A DNA stretch of 48,108 bases from JACMNW01 sp043721855 (GCA_043721855.1 JAYSPY010000150.1:1-48108); one strand, 5' to 3'; shown: positions 1-9,152, counted from the first letter of the stretch. Notes: a model not told the origin generated them from the sequence alone. Numbers and translations are program-made.

Positions 1-1
1 C

Positions 2-82
2 TGCAAGGCATGGAACCGCTTCGCCAACCAACCGGAAATCGTCACCTCAATAACCAGCCGATCCTGGGCAACGGTCACTTGA
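2..82 (+). mobile_element. IS630-family transposase, C-terminal end (cut by window edge)
   Basis: The frame entering from the left edge reads CKAWNRFANQPEIVTS, continues ITSRSWATVT and then stops. It resembles the end of IS630-family transposases, which finish with a Cys-x-AWN helix followed by an (I/T)SI-x-(S/T)R-x-WA segment. Only the last 26 residues are in the window, so the rest of the element may be intact outside it. I found no terminal inverted repeat or TA duplication with confidence. The assignment rests on motif memory only. Confidence 0.6.
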
Positions 83-339
83 AACGGCCGTTGGTATAAG
101 ACATTATTGTTGCGCCATGTTCCATATATCTCAAAAATGGGTGTCAAGGTGCTAAGGAACGACGACTGACAGTGTTTTTCCAATGGCTTTCGGTCGACAT
201 GAACGGAAGACTCAGACCAAGAAATCGTGACTTCGGCGTCAGGCCTGGACCTCTGGCACGGCGGCTTCAGAGGTTTGCGGTGTGATCCGGGTTATGGCCA
301 ACACGCCTGTTTGGCGGCGGACGCACGTCGCCGACCATC
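83..339. other. Non-coding stretch between transposase end and integrase relic
   Basis: No supportable gene. The reading frames here have no family resemblance. The segment would contain the right end of the IS630-type element; I could not delimit an inverted repeat. Local base composition (AT-rich around 100-160) differs from the GC-rich genes downstream. Confidence 0.4.
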
Positions 340-535
340 GTGCCGCAGCGCCCGAAGATCGTTTCGCGTGGCAATCCATGGCTGTTTCCCGGCAAAACCA
401 TCGGCCAACCGGTGCGGGAAATCCGCCGCTTCTGGGCCAGGGTGCAACAAGTCGCCAACCTGCCTGATCTGCACATCCACGACCTGCGCCAGGCCGTCGC
501 GTCTCTGCTGGTCAGCGCCGGTTGGCTCGCAGGTC
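340..535 (+). pseudogene. Tyrosine recombinase (phage-type integrase) fragment
   Basis: The frame from about 340 reads NPWLFPG, then IRRFWARVQQVANLPDLHIH, then DLRQAVASLLVSAG. This matches the C-terminal catalytic part of phage-type tyrosine recombinases, where the usual text is HDLRHSFASLLVSAG, including the H-x-x-R of the active site. The normal His after DLR is Gln here. The frame has no proper start and has lost the downstream His/Trp and the catalytic Tyr: it runs directly into the antiparallel stop codon of the ABC permease at 534. It is a remnant of an integrative element and a plausible scar of the event that brought in the neighbouring catabolic genes. Confidence 0.5.
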
Positions 536-1529
536 AATCGCGACGGCGCAGCAGATCGACAAGCACGGCAACAAGCACCACGCACCCCACGATCACCCGC
601 TGCCAAAAGCCCGAGACGTTCATCAACACCGTACCGTTTGCCAGCACCGCCAGCAGCAACGCGCCCAAAACGGTGCCGATGATAGACCCCTGCCCGCCGC
701 GCAGCGAAGTGCCGCCAAGGATGGCCGCCGTGATCGCCCCCATCAGCCAGTTTTCGCCCGCCGCAGGGTTGGCGGCATCCGAACGGCTGGCATAAAGAAT
801 GCCCGCCAGTGCGGCAAACATGCCCGCCATACCGAACGCTATGAATTCGACATTACGAACCCGGATCCCGGCCAAACGGGCGGCGTCCCGGTTGCCGCCG
901 ACGGCAAAGATGTTGCGGCCAAAGCGGGTCTGGGTCAGCATCCAGATCAGGATCAGCGCGCACAGGATAAAGATGATGACCGGCACGGGAATGCCAAAAA
1001 CTTCGCCCTTGCCGAACACGCTGAACGCGTCACCCAAGGGACGGACGGGGTAGCCTTCGGTGATCACAAGGGTCAGGCCCGCAAAAATCTCCCATGTGGC
1101 GAGGGTTACGATAAAGGGGTTAAGCCGCAGCGAGGCGACGAAAAACCCGTTGATAGCCCCAAGGAAAAAGCCAAAGCCCATCGTCAGCGGAATGATCAAC
1201 CACGGATGAACGCCCCACTGCGTCAGCGCAATCGCCCCCACGATGGCGGACAGACCTGCACACGCGCCCACGGAAAGGTCGATGCCCCCGACCAGCAGCA
1301 CCAGCGTCTGGCCAAGGGCCACAAGGCCCACGAACGCCGCCTGACGGGCAACCACCGACATGTTGTAATCCGACAGAAAGTTGTCAGCCGCAAGCGCAAG
1401 TCCGATGAACAGCACCAGCAATGCCACAAGCACTCCGCTGGCTTCCCACCGCCAGAACCGTGCCATGATCGAGGCTTTCCTGCGCGCAGACGCGGCAGGC
1501 ACCGGGGAAGTCTTTGCTGCGTCGGTCAT
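534..1529 (-). CDS. ABC sugar/polyol transporter permease (RbsC family)
   Basis: 331 residues, the usual length for ribose-type permeases. After a short cytoplasmic N-terminus there are about eight to ten hydrophobic segments. The family signatures are present: GGIDLSVGA near residue 80 and the C-terminal block AILGGTSLRGGQGSIIGT, the coupling loop that contacts the ATPase. It ends the operon binding protein > ATPase > permease, with 16 bases between the ATPase stop and this ATG. It should form the inner-membrane channel of a periplasmic-binding-protein-dependent importer. The substrate is not readable from sequence. The stop codon abuts the integrase relic, so the 3' side of this operon is the edge of conserved synteny. 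Confidence 0.9.
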   Translation of the reverse strand: MTDAAKTSPVPAASARRKASIMARFWRWEASGVLVALLVLFIGLALAADNFLSDYNMSVVARQAAFVGLVALGQTLVLLVGGIDLSVGACAGLSAIVGAIALTQWGVHPWLIIPLTMGFGFFLGAINGFFVASLRLNPFIVTLATWEIFAGLTLVITEGYPVRPLGDAFSVFGKGEVFGIPVPVIIFILCALILIWMLTQTRFGRNIFAVGGNRDAARLAGIRVRNVEFIAFGMAGMFAALAGILYASRSDAANPAAGENWLMGAITAAILGGTSLRGGQGSIIGTVLGALLLAVLANGTVLMNVSGFWQRVIVGCVVLVAVLVDLLRRRD

Positions 1530-1545
1530 TCCGTTTCCCTTGTTC

Positions 1546-3039
1546 TCAGGTCATTGCAAGTTCTAGCAGGCCTTGTTGCGTCGCATCGCGGCGGTTCAGG
1601 GTGCCTTTCAGGCGTCCTTCGTGCATGACGATGATCCGGTCGGCCACATCCAGTAATTCTTCCATCTCGGACGAGATCACGATGATCGACAGGCCGCGCT
1701 CTTCGGTCAGGCGGCGCAGCACCGACTGGATTTCGAACTTGGCGCTGACATCGATGCCGCGTGTCGGCTCATCCAGAATCAGCACATGCGCATCCCGCAT
1801 CAGCCAGCGGGCGATGATGAACTTTTGCTGGTTGCCCCCCGACAGGCTGGTGATCGGATCGGTCAGCGCGTTGAACTTGGCCTTCAACTGAACGGCCAGC
1901 CGGTCCACCTCGGCCAGCATCTCGCGGTTTTTCAGACGCAGCAATCCGGTGAAACGGTCCAGTGTCGGCAGTGCTGTGTTCTCGGCAATCGACAACAGCG
2001 GGAAGATACCTTCCTGTTTGCGTTCCTCGGGCAGATAGATCAGCCCGGCCTGAATGGCCTGCAAAGGGTCTTTGAAGGTAACCTCCTTGCCGTTCAGCCG
2101 CACCTTGCCCGACTGCGGCCGCGTGGCACCGAAGATACATTTCGCCAGTTCGGTCCGCCCCGACCCGATCAGGCCCGAGACACCCAGAATTTCGCCTTTT
2201 TTCAGGGCGAATGACACATCGCGAAACTCGTGCGCGCGGGTCAGCCCTTCGACTTCCAGCACCGTTTCCGTGGTGGCGATATCGCGGATATCCTGCGCGC
2301 CGATCTTGGGTGGCCGGCCGGCCATCATCGTGACCATCCGCTCACGCGTGGCATCGGCAGGCGTGATCACCCCGACATTGACCCCGTCGCGCAGAACCGT
2401 GATCCGGGCCGACAGCCTGCGCACTTCGTCAAGCCTGTGCGAGATGTAGAAGGCCGAGCGACCCTGCAACGCAAGGCTTTCGATAAACGCCATCAGCGTT
2501 TCTTCCTCGCGGTAGGTCAGGCTCGCCGTTGGTTCGTCAAAGATGATGATGCGCGCATCGGTTGCCGCCGCGCGGGCGATCTGCACCAGTTGCTGCTGTG
2601 CCTTGGACAGGTCAGACACCCGTGCCCGCGGGTTGATGGAAGTGTCGACGTCGTGCAGGTGACGCGCGCCTTCGGCATTGGTCTCGCGCCAGTTGATCGC
2701 GGCGGCGCGGCCCCGGTGGGCACCCAGCATGATGTTTTCAGCCACCGTCAGGTCGGGCACCAGATTTATTTCCTGCGGCGCAATGGCAATCCCGCAAGCC
2801 TGCGCATCCTTGGGCCGGCTGAAGTGAACTTCGTCCCCGTCAACAAACAGCTTGCCCTTGGTGGGTGGAAACCGACCGCAGATGATGCTCATCAAGGTCG
2901 ATTTGCCAGCGCCGTTTTCGCCGATGATCGAATGCACCTCGCCCTTGTAAAGCGATACCGAAACATCCTGCAGCGCGTGGACCGGCCCGAAGGATTTGAA
3001 GATGTTGCGCGCCTCGAAGATCGGCTGGATGTCGGGCAC
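1546..3039 (-). CDS. ABC sugar/polyol transporter ATPase, two tandem nucleotide-binding domains (RbsA family)
   Basis: 497 residues from a GTG start at 3039, chosen because AGGAG lies just upstream (minus strand) and the homologous region starts right after; the frame is open further upstream but those residues look non-homologous. The first domain has Walker A GENGAGKS near residue 40, a degenerate signature LSKAQQQ and Walker B IIIFDEPTAS. The second has a degenerate P-loop (GLIGSGRTE), a proper LSGGNQQK signature and VLILDEPTRG. This asymmetric pattern is typical of RbsA/MglA/XylG ATPases. It energises the permease encoded downstream. Confidence 0.92.
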   Translation of the reverse strand: MPDIQPIFEARNIFKSFGPVHALQDVSVSLYKGEVHSIIGENGAGKSTLMSIICGRFPPTKGKLFVDGDEVHFSRPKDAQACGIAIAPQEINLVPDLTVAENIMLGAHRGRAAAINWRETNAEGARHLHDVDTSINPRARVSDLSKAQQQLVQIARAAATDARIIIFDEPTASLTYREEETLMAFIESLALQGRSAFYISHRLDEVRRLSARITVLRDGVNVGVITPADATRERMVTMMAGRPPKIGAQDIRDIATTETVLEVEGLTRAHEFRDVSFALKKGEILGVSGLIGSGRTELAKCIFGATRPQSGKVRLNGKEVTFKDPLQAIQAGLIYLPEERKQEGIFPLLSIAENTALPTLDRFTGLLRLKNREMLAEVDRLAVQLKAKFNALTDPITSLSGGNQQKFIIARWLMRDAHVLILDEPTRGIDVSAKFEIQSVLRRLTEERGLSIIVISSEMEELLDVADRIIVMHEGRLKGTLNRRDATQQGLLELAMT

Positions 3040-3129
3040 CTGCGCTTCTCCTGCTGAACCGGTTGCGTGAAGATAACAAGACAGGGGCGCGGACAATACC
3101 GCGCCCCTGCATAGGGTGGTCGTCTGGTA

Positions 3130-4080
3130 TTACTTGCAGTCTGCCTTAGTCAGGAACCGCGATCCAGTGTCGTGCGACATTGGGATGGTGTGGTTCTCGT
3201 TCATCGCAACCATGTATTTCACCGCCCAATAGCCCATGTCCCACTGGCGCTGCGCTTTCAGCGCGTCAATCACGCCGGAACAGACAAAAGCAACCGCTTC
3301 GGGCAGATCGTCCATGCCAACAATATGGACCTTGCCCACCAGACCGGCGTTTTCAACCGCACGCGCCGCACCGATCGGGTTCGAAGCGTTCGATGCAAAG
3401 ATGCCGTTCAGGTCGGGATGGGCCGACAGCAGGCTTTCGGTCAGTTCCACGGCCTTTTCCAGAATGTCGTCATCGGGTTGTTCGAACACGATCTCCATGT
3501 CCGGGTGCTTGGACAACGCGTCCTTGAAGCCGGTGATACGTTCCACATGGTCCGACGCGGTCAGGCTGCCTGCCAGAATGGCAACCTTGCCCTTGCCGCC
3601 CAGAATTTCTGCCAACCGTTCGCCCAGATCATAGCCGTCCTGCACCGAGCTTTTCGGCCCGATATACAGGAAAGCATCGTCGCAGAACGAATTGAAGTTG
3701 ACGACGTTGATGCCGGCCTCAACCGCCTCTTTCATCAACTGGACGTTGGTGGCGCGGTCCAGGCAGGCCACGGCCATACCGTCGGGATGGCGGCCGATGT
3801 TGGCCTCGATGCGCGCGTTCTGGTCGACAACGTCGGCCTGTGGCGGCTGGTCCCAGATCACGTTGATCTTGATGCCCTGCTTTTCGTACTCGGCGACGGC
3901 AAAGGCAGCGCCCTGCGCCACAACGTCATACCAAGGGTGAATGACCTTCGGGATGAACACGAAGGTCAGTTCCTTGTCGATCGGCTTGATCAGGTCAGCC
4001 TGATCCTGTGCAAATGATGGCATGGCCAAAGCGGCCATGCAGGCGGTTGCCGCAAACGCGCGGGTCAGTATGGAATTCAT
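3130..4080 (-). CDS. Periplasmic sugar-binding protein of ABC importer (RbsB-like)
   Basis: 316 residues. A classical Sec signal peptide (MNSILTR then a hydrophobic core ending SFAQ) predicts periplasmic location. The rest reads as a type I periplasmic binding fold: FVFIPKVIHPWYDVVAQGA near the N-terminus and FASNASNPIGAARAVENAG in the second lobe. It is the first gene of the minus-strand transport operon and diverges from the zinc dehydrogenase across a 244-base promoter region containing candidate operators. About 90 bases separate it from the ATPase. The ligand is unknown; the dehydrogenase and kinase next door make a polyol or sugar likely. Confidence 0.9.
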   Translation of the reverse strand: MNSILTRAFAATACMAALAMPSFAQDQADLIKPIDKELTFVFIPKVIHPWYDVVAQGAAFAVAEYEKQGIKINVIWDQPPQADVVDQNARIEANIGRHPDGMAVACLDRATNVQLMKEAVEAGINVVNFNSFCDDAFLYIGPKSSVQDGYDLGERLAEILGGKGKVAILAGSLTASDHVERITGFKDALSKHPDMEIVFEQPDDDILEKAVELTESLLSAHPDLNGIFASNASNPIGAARAVENAGLVGKVHIVGMDDLPEAVAFVCSGVIDALKAQRQWDMGYWAVKYMVAMNENHTIPMSHDTGSRFLTKADCK

Positions 4081-4181
4081 TGGTTTTCCTCCCTTGTCAT
4101 GCGGCTCTTGCGGTAGCGTCGATCCTCTCAGCCCTCGTTGGGACTGCGAGCCTTCTCGGTCGGCGCACTTTATGAATGGCT

Positions 4182-4193
4182 GAACAAATGGTA
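4182..4193. promoter_or_regulatory. Candidate operator half-match (GAACAAATGGTA)
   Basis: Nine of twelve positions match the perfect dyad at 4297-4308 in the same divergent promoter. It lies on the binding-protein side of the intergenic region. The proposed binder is the SorC-type regulator at 8157-9152. This is pattern matching only and no consensus for this regulator is known to me. Confidence 0.25.
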
Positions 4194-4296
4194 TGTGTCA
4201 ACGCTTTTGGTTCAGGCCGGTCACTGCATTGACCCGTCCAACGCCACCGTTGCGCTTTCTTGTTGCATAAAAACCTGCACATGATAACCATTTGGT

Positions 4297-4308
4297 GAAC
4301 AATTGTTC
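4297..4308. promoter_or_regulatory. Perfect 12-bp dyad GAACAATTGTTC, candidate operator
   Basis: A perfect palindrome sits 17 bases upstream of the proposed TTG start of the dehydrogenase, in the divergent promoter. Very similar boxes occur upstream of the PfkB kinase (7099-7110, 10/12 matches) and, more weakly, between the regulator and the hydrolase (9354-9365). The position suits repression or effector-controlled activation by the local SorC-type regulator. Confidence 0.4.
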
Positions 4309-4324
4309 CAGCGAGGATAATATT

Positions 4325-5362
4325 TTGCAAGCCGCCGTTCTGACAGAGCCGAATATCATTACGCTGGTCTCAATGCCCGATCCGGCCCCCGGCAAGGGTG
4401 ACGTCGTGATCCGGGTGCGCGCCGCCACGATCTGCGGAACCGACATCCGTATCTTTCGCGGGCTGAAAACGGCCGGGATCAGATACCCTTCGGTCCTGGG
4501 GCATGAATTTTCGGGCGAGGTTGTCGAAACCGGCGGCCACGCCACGCTGTCTGTCGGGGACCGCGTCGGCGTCTGCCCGGCAATCTCCTGCGGTCGCTGC
4601 TATCGGTGCAAACACGGCATGGAAAACATGTGCGCCGAGGGTGCGAACGTCGGCTACGAGATTGACGGCGCTTTCGCCGAACTGATCCGCATTCCCGCAG
4701 CGGCGGTTCAGGCGGGCAACGTCCGGCACCTGCCCGATCACATGAATTACGACGAAGCTGCAATCGTCGAACCCTTTGCCTGCGTCGTGAACGGCCAGAA
4801 CCGGGTGGGCGTGTCCAGCGCCGATACGGTCTTGATCATTGGTGCCGGCCCCATCGGCCAATTGCATGTCCGGCTGGCGCGCCTGCGCGGCGCGACCCGC
4901 ATCATCGTGTCCGATCCCAATATCCGCAGGCACGCGGCAGCACTTGCGGGCGGCGCGGATGTGGTGATCGACCCGACTTCGGAAGACCTTGTCGCACGGG
5001 TGCGCGCGGAAACAAACGGGCGCGGCGCGGATGTGGTGATCTGTGCCATCGGTGTTCCGGCGCTTGCCCGGCAGGTGACCGACCTTGCAGCGCATGGTGG
5101 GCGGATCAGCCTGTTTGCCGGGTTTTCCAAGGGTGTTGTGGCAGAAATGGACGTCAACGCCATCCACTATAACGAACTGACCGTGACCGGTGCCTTCGGT
5201 CTGGCGCGGCGCGACTTTGATCTTGCCTTCGATCTGGTTGCCTCCGGCCGGTTCGATGTGAAGTCGCTGGTCACGCACCGCTTTGCGCTGCAAGATGCGG
5301 TCAAAGCGTTCGCCGCAGCCGAAAGCGGCGATGCCATCAAGGTTGCGATTTTGAATGACTGA
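4325..5362 (+). CDS. Zinc-dependent medium-chain alcohol/polyol dehydrogenase
   Basis: 345 residues from a TTG at 4325 preceded by GAGG; homologues normally start exactly at the (M)QAAVLTEP-like text. An upstream in-frame TTG (4292) would add 11 unlikely residues and overlap the dyad. Catalytic zinc motifs TICGTD and GHEFSG are present, as is the structural zinc loop with four cysteines (CGRCYRCKHGMENMC). The nucleotide fold shows GAGPIGQLHV. This is the sorbitol/threonine dehydrogenase type of the MDR superfamily, oxidising a secondary alcohol with NAD(P). It overlaps the following FAD dehydrogenase gene by 8 bases, so the two are translationally coupled and probably act in one pathway. Confidence 0.88.
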   Translation: MQAAVLTEPNIITLVSMPDPAPGKGDVVIRVRAATICGTDIRIFRGLKTAGIRYPSVLGHEFSGEVVETGGHATLSVGDRVGVCPAISCGRCYRCKHGMENMCAEGANVGYEIDGAFAELIRIPAAAVQAGNVRHLPDHMNYDEAAIVEPFACVVNGQNRVGVSSADTVLIIGAGPIGQLHVRLARLRGATRIIVSDPNIRRHAAALAGGADVVIDPTSEDLVARVRAETNGRGADVVICAIGVPALARQVTDLAAHGGRISLFAGFSKGVVAEMDVNAIHYNELTVTGAFGLARRDFDLAFDLVASGRFDVKSLVTHRFALQDAVKAFAAAESGDAIKVAILND

Positions 5363-6971
5363 CCCGCGCGATATTGATGTGCTGATCGTCGGCGGTGGCA
5401 TCAACGGCTGCGGCACATTCCGCGATCTGTGCGCTCAAGGCATCGACTGCCTGCTGATCGAGCGCAACGATTTCTGTGCGGGCGCATCCGCAGGTTCATC
5501 ACGGCTGATGCATGGCGGCCTGAAATACCTTGAAACCGGCGAATTCCGGCTGGTCCGCGAAAGTGCCGAAGAACGCAACCGCCTGCTGGCAAACGCGCCG
5601 CATTATGTGACGCCCCTGCCCTGTATCGTCCCGGTTCGCAGCCGGTTTGGCGGCATCGTGCCGTCGGTCCTGCGGTTCCTGCGGATCAAGTCGAGGCTGA
5701 CCGATCGCGGGTCGCTGATCACGGCGCTTGGTTTGACGCTTTACGACATCTACGGGCGCAATTTCCGCGCCATGCCCAAGCACCGGATGCTGAGGCGCAA
5801 GGCGCTGGACCGCACGATTTCTGGCCTTGACGCGGGTATCATCGCGGCGGGTCTGTACTACGAAGGCCAGCTTAGCCATGCCGAACGGCTGGGGTTTGAG
5901 CTGGTCATCGACGGCGAGGCGCTGCACCCTGCCTCACAGGCGCTGAACCATGCCGAGATTACCGCAACTGCGGATGGCGTGGTCAGCTACCTGCACCGCG
6001 GTCAGACGCACCGGGTCAGGCCACGCATCATCATCAATGCCGCCGGGGCGTGGATCGACCGGGTCAACGCGCAGCTTGGTCTTGCGACGCACCTGATGGG
6101 CGGATCAAAGGGCGCGCATCTGGTGGTCGAGAATGCAGGCCTTCATGCCGCGCTGAACGGCCACATGGTTTATTTCGGCACGGCGGACGGGCGGGTCAAT
6201 CTGGTCTATCCGTTCATGGGCCGGGTGCTGATCGGTTCGACCGACATCAAGATCGACGATCCGGATCTGGCGCATTGCGATGAGGATGAGGCCGACTATC
6301 TGCGCGGCTGCATTGCCGAAATCTTCCCTGCCATCACCGTATCGCCGGACCAGATCTGCCACCGCTTCAGCGGCGTTCGGCCATTGCCGCGCAGCGGTGG
6401 CGACATCGGGCTGGTGACGCGCGATCATTCCATCGCCGACCTCGCGCTGAACGGCGGCACGCCTGTCCTGTGCCTGATCGGCGGCAAGTGGACGACGTTC
6501 CGCGGCTTTTCGGAACAGGTCGCACGCAAGGTGGCCACCACGCTTGGCCGCACACGGCACGTTGAAACCACCACTATGGCCATCGGTGGCGGCAAGGATT
6601 TTCCAAAAGCGGCGCAGCGCAAAGCCTGGGTTGCCGCGCGCGCCCGGACGACCGGCCTGCGAGAGCCACGGATCGAGGCGCTGTTGTCGCGCTATGGCAC
6701 GCTGGCCGAGACGATGGCGCAAATTCTGTCAGCGGGCGATACGCCGCTTGCCACCTTGCCCGATTACAGCCGCGAAGAACTGCTGATGCTGGTGACACGC
6801 GAGCGGGTCGCCACCCTTGCAGACCTTGTGCTGCGGCGCACATCGATTGCCATGTCGGGCCACCTGACGCCGCAGGTTGCCGGGGAAATCGGGGCCATCG
6901 TAGCCGCCGCGTTGCACTGGGATGCAGCACGGTTGCAGTCCGAGATCGCGGCACTGCCGATCAGGTCATAG
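5355..6971 (+). CDS. FAD-dependent glycerol-3-phosphate dehydrogenase family protein (GlpD/EryB-like)
   Basis: 538 residues. The N-terminus has the FAD dinucleotide-binding motif VLIVGGGINGCGT and the family signature SSRLMHGGLKYLETGEF around residues 50-65. Central FSGVRPLPR and the C-terminal region are as in GlpD. Members oxidise a phosphorylated polyol (sn-glycerol-3-phosphate in GlpD, erythritol phosphate in EryB) and pass electrons to the quinone pool at the membrane. The gene overlaps the zinc dehydrogenase and is followed by a PfkB kinase and a SorC regulator. EryB in rhizobial erythritol loci also keeps company with a SorC-family regulator (EryD) and an ABC importer, so a polyol-phosphate substrate other than glycerol-3-phosphate is a fair inference. 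A plain GlpD role cannot be excluded. Confidence 0.82.
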   Translation: MTDPRDIDVLIVGGGINGCGTFRDLCAQGIDCLLIERNDFCAGASAGSSRLMHGGLKYLETGEFRLVRESAEERNRLLANAPHYVTPLPCIVPVRSRFGGIVPSVLRFLRIKSRLTDRGSLITALGLTLYDIYGRNFRAMPKHRMLRRKALDRTISGLDAGIIAAGLYYEGQLSHAERLGFELVIDGEALHPASQALNHAEITATADGVVSYLHRGQTHRVRPRIIINAAGAWIDRVNAQLGLATHLMGGSKGAHLVVENAGLHAALNGHMVYFGTADGRVNLVYPFMGRVLIGSTDIKIDDPDLAHCDEDEADYLRGCIAEIFPAITVSPDQICHRFSGVRPLPRSGGDIGLVTRDHSIADLALNGGTPVLCLIGGKWTTFRGFSEQVARKVATTLGRTRHVETTTMAIGGGKDFPKAAQRKAWVAARARTTGLREPRIEALLSRYGTLAETMAQILSAGDTPLATLPDYSREELLMLVTRERVATLADLVLRRTSIAMSGHLTPQVAGEIGAIVAAALHWDAARLQSEIAALPIRS

Positions 6972-7098
6972 CACCGCCTTGGGCTGATCGTTGGCTTTGT
7001 CGTCATGAAAAATTTCTCCAACGCGCGGCCAAGGGCTTTGATACCGCAAATATCCATGGCATTGATCAAAATACTGCAGTTGACACATCCACTTGAAT

Positions 7099-7110
7099 GC
7101 ACAACTGTTC
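7099..7110. promoter_or_regulatory. Candidate operator GCACAACTGTTC upstream of PfkB kinase
   Basis: Ten of twelve bases match the perfect dyad at 4297-4308. It lies about 60 bases upstream of the kinase ATG in a 197-base intergenic gap, implying that the kinase has its own promoter under the same regulator. Confidence 0.35.
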
Positions 7111-7168
7111 AATTCAAAAGCTTTATGTTCAAGATGCCTTGTGCAGGCAACACCGGGAGGGTGCTACA

Positions 7169-8137
7169 ATGAAGTTCGACTATACAGCCTTGGGTTTTCA
7201 TACATTCGACGCGCTTGTGCGTCCGGTGAACAGCATTCCGCCAGCGGGTGGCACGTTCTTTGTCGATGATTTCGCGCTTGCCGTGTCAGGTGCCGCAGGT
7301 GCCGCCGCTGTAGTGGCCGCGAAACACGGGTTGAAGGTGCAGGCTGTCGGGGGTGTGGGCCACGACCTGATGGGCGACTGGGTGCTGATGCGGATGGGCG
7401 ATTTCGGCATTGATACCGAAATGATGATGCGCTGCGAAGGCTATGCAACCTCGTCCAGCGTGGTCACGACCAGGCCCGATGGGGCCCGGCCCGCGCTGCA
7501 CAAACGGGGTGCGACGGGTGGGTTTTATGTCGATGACCACCAGATCGACCGTGTGCTTGACACAAAGATCCTGCATGTCGGCGGCGTGGGCCTGACCGAC
7601 CGCATGGACCTCGGCCGCAACGCCGAAATCATGGCCGAGGCCAAACGGCGCGGAGTGATCACGACGCTGGACGTCTTTGCTTCCACCTCGGCCGATTTTG
7701 CGCGCGTCAAACCGCTTTTGCCGCATACCGATTATTTCATCCCCTCCGAAGAAGAAGCGATGGCCCTGTCCGGCCTGACCGATTTCGAGGATGTCGCACA
7801 GTTTTTCCTGGATCACGGCGTGGGTGCGATCATCATGACCCTTGGCAAAGACGGCGCGATGTACCGCGACCGCACGGGCCGTGCGATTGATATCCCGGCC
7901 TTCCTTATTGATGTTGTCTGCACCTGCGGCTGTGGCGATTGCTTTAACGCGGGCTTTGCGACGGGGCTGCATTTGGGGAAATCGCTGGAAGACTGCATCC
8001 GCATCGGCCAGGCGTCGTCGGCGCAAAATGCCATGGGTCTGGGATCGCAGGCGGTGGTGTCATCCCTGGATGCGACGCTGAAATTCATGGAAATGACGGC
8101 GATCAGACCCCGTGTGCCGTTGAAATCGCCCGCCTGA
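7169..8137 (+). CDS. PfkB/ribokinase-family carbohydrate kinase
   Basis: 322 residues from the ATG at 7169, preceded by a strong GGGAGG; an in-frame start further upstream (7097) lacks such a site and homology. The N-terminal GG motif is represented by SGAAGAAAVVAAKHG, and the second signature, normally DTTGAGD-x-F, reads DVVCTCGCGDCFNAGF. The catalytic Asp and the following Phe are kept, but the anion-hole sequence is unusually cysteine-rich. It should phosphorylate a hydroxyl of a sugar or polyol in the cytoplasm using ATP. The context suggests that it makes the phosphorylated substrate for the GlpD/EryB-like dehydrogenase. Known erythritol loci use an FGGY kinase instead, so the pathway may be a variant. 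Confidence 0.85.
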   Translation: MKFDYTALGFHTFDALVRPVNSIPPAGGTFFVDDFALAVSGAAGAAAVVAAKHGLKVQAVGGVGHDLMGDWVLMRMGDFGIDTEMMMRCEGYATSSSVVTTRPDGARPALHKRGATGGFYVDDHQIDRVLDTKILHVGGVGLTDRMDLGRNAEIMAEAKRRGVITTLDVFASTSADFARVKPLLPHTDYFIPSEEEAMALSGLTDFEDVAQFFLDHGVGAIIMTLGKDGAMYRDRTGRAIDIPAFLIDVVCTCGCGDCFNAGFATGLHLGKSLEDCIRIGQASSAQNAMGLGSQAVVSSLDATLKFMEMTAIRPRVPLKSPA

Positions 8138-8156
8138 CAGCCACGGCACCAGGCCG

Positions 8157-9152
8157 CTAAACGGCCGTTTCTTCGCCCACCAGAAACCGTGCAGTTACCT
8201 CGTCCGTCACCAGAATGCGCGGTTTGATCGATTTCAGCACCGCTGAAATGATCGCCCGCTTTTCCGCACCGCCCGCAATAAGCGCCTTGTTGTCGATCCG
8301 CGTCAACCCATCCAGCGACATCGAGATCGAGCGCTGATTGACCGAATGGTCGACAAGCTTGCCGTCCTTGTCTACGAAATTATAAAGGACATCACCGACT
8401 GCGCCTGCATCTATCAACGACATACGTTCGGCCTCGGTGACATGGCCGACACGGTAGGATGTGGTCATCGATTCGATTCCGCCGCAGGAAATCAGCGCAA
8501 GATCGCAGGCCTGTGCCATTTGCAGCACCTGATCCAGCCCGCAATGTTCCATCAGCGTATGTTTGGTCTGGGGCGAATCGACCAGTGCCGGTGCCGGCAT
8601 CAGATAGCCTTCGGCCCCGAACAGTTCGGCAAATTGCCAGGCGAACTCAGCCGGGTTGAACCGCCGCGCAAGCGAGATGCCGCCCAGCAGCGACACCACA
8701 CGCACATCGTCCAGCGCGCGGCCCTCGATATGGGCCAGCATCGCCTGCAACGTCCGCCCCCAGCCGACCCCCACGGTCAGCCGGTGCGTCATCAACTGCG
8801 ACACATAGGCACCCGCCGCCGCCGCAATGGCCAGCGTCGGATCACCCGTATCATCGGAAAACGGCGCGACGATGGCCACGGAAAGCTTGAACTTTTGTTC
8901 CAGCCGCTGCTGCAAGTCGATAATCGGCGCAATGTCGGACCTGATCCGGATCACCACTTCGCCCCGGTTGCGTGCATCGGCAAGCAGTCTGGTGATCATG
9001 ATCCGGTTGACGCAAAGCTGCTTGGCCACGTCCGCCTGCGTCATCCCTTCGACGTAGTAAAGCCAGGCCGCACGCACCCGAAGCTGGTCATGCGGGGCTG
9101 GAAGGGCAAGGCTGCTTTTCTCGGACGGGTCTGCTTCTGTTAATTTCAACAT
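8157..9152 (-). CDS. SorC/DeoR-family sugar-responsive transcriptional regulator
   Basis: 331 residues from the ATG at 9152; the frame stays open upstream but the family length of 315-330 residues fits this start. A helix-turn-helix near residues 36-66 (GMTQADVAKQLCVNRIMITR) is followed by the SorC sugar-binding domain with VGVGWGRTLQAML and VVSLLGGIS. The C-terminal block INGR-type position reads NQRSISMSLDGLTRI. SorC proteins bind a phosphorylated sugar effector and control the neighbouring catabolic operon. The gene converges on the kinase with only 20 bases between stops, and diverges from the hydrolase. Confidence 0.88.
   Translation of the reverse strand: MLKLTEADPSEKSSLALPAPHDQLRVRAAWLYYVEGMTQADVAKQLCVNRIMITRLLADARNRGEVVIRIRSDIAPIIDLQQRLEQKFKLSVAIVAPFSDDTGDPTLAIAAAAGAYVSQLMTHRLTVGVGWGRTLQAMLAHIEGRALDDVRVVSLLGGISLARRFNPAEFAWQFAELFGAEGYLMPAPALVDSPQTKHTLMEHCGLDQVLQMAQACDLALISCGGIESMTTSYRVGHVTEAERMSLIDAGAVGDVLYNFVDKDGKLVDHSVNQRSISMSLDGLTRIDNKALIAGGAEKRAIISAVLKSIKPRILVTDEVTARFLVGEETAV

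Noticed and set aside
522..1628. Long plus-strand ORFs over the first ABC permease
   Set aside because: Antisense shadow of a GC-rich gene; composition is Arg/His/Gln-rich without family resemblance, and the minus-strand RbsC reading is unambiguous.
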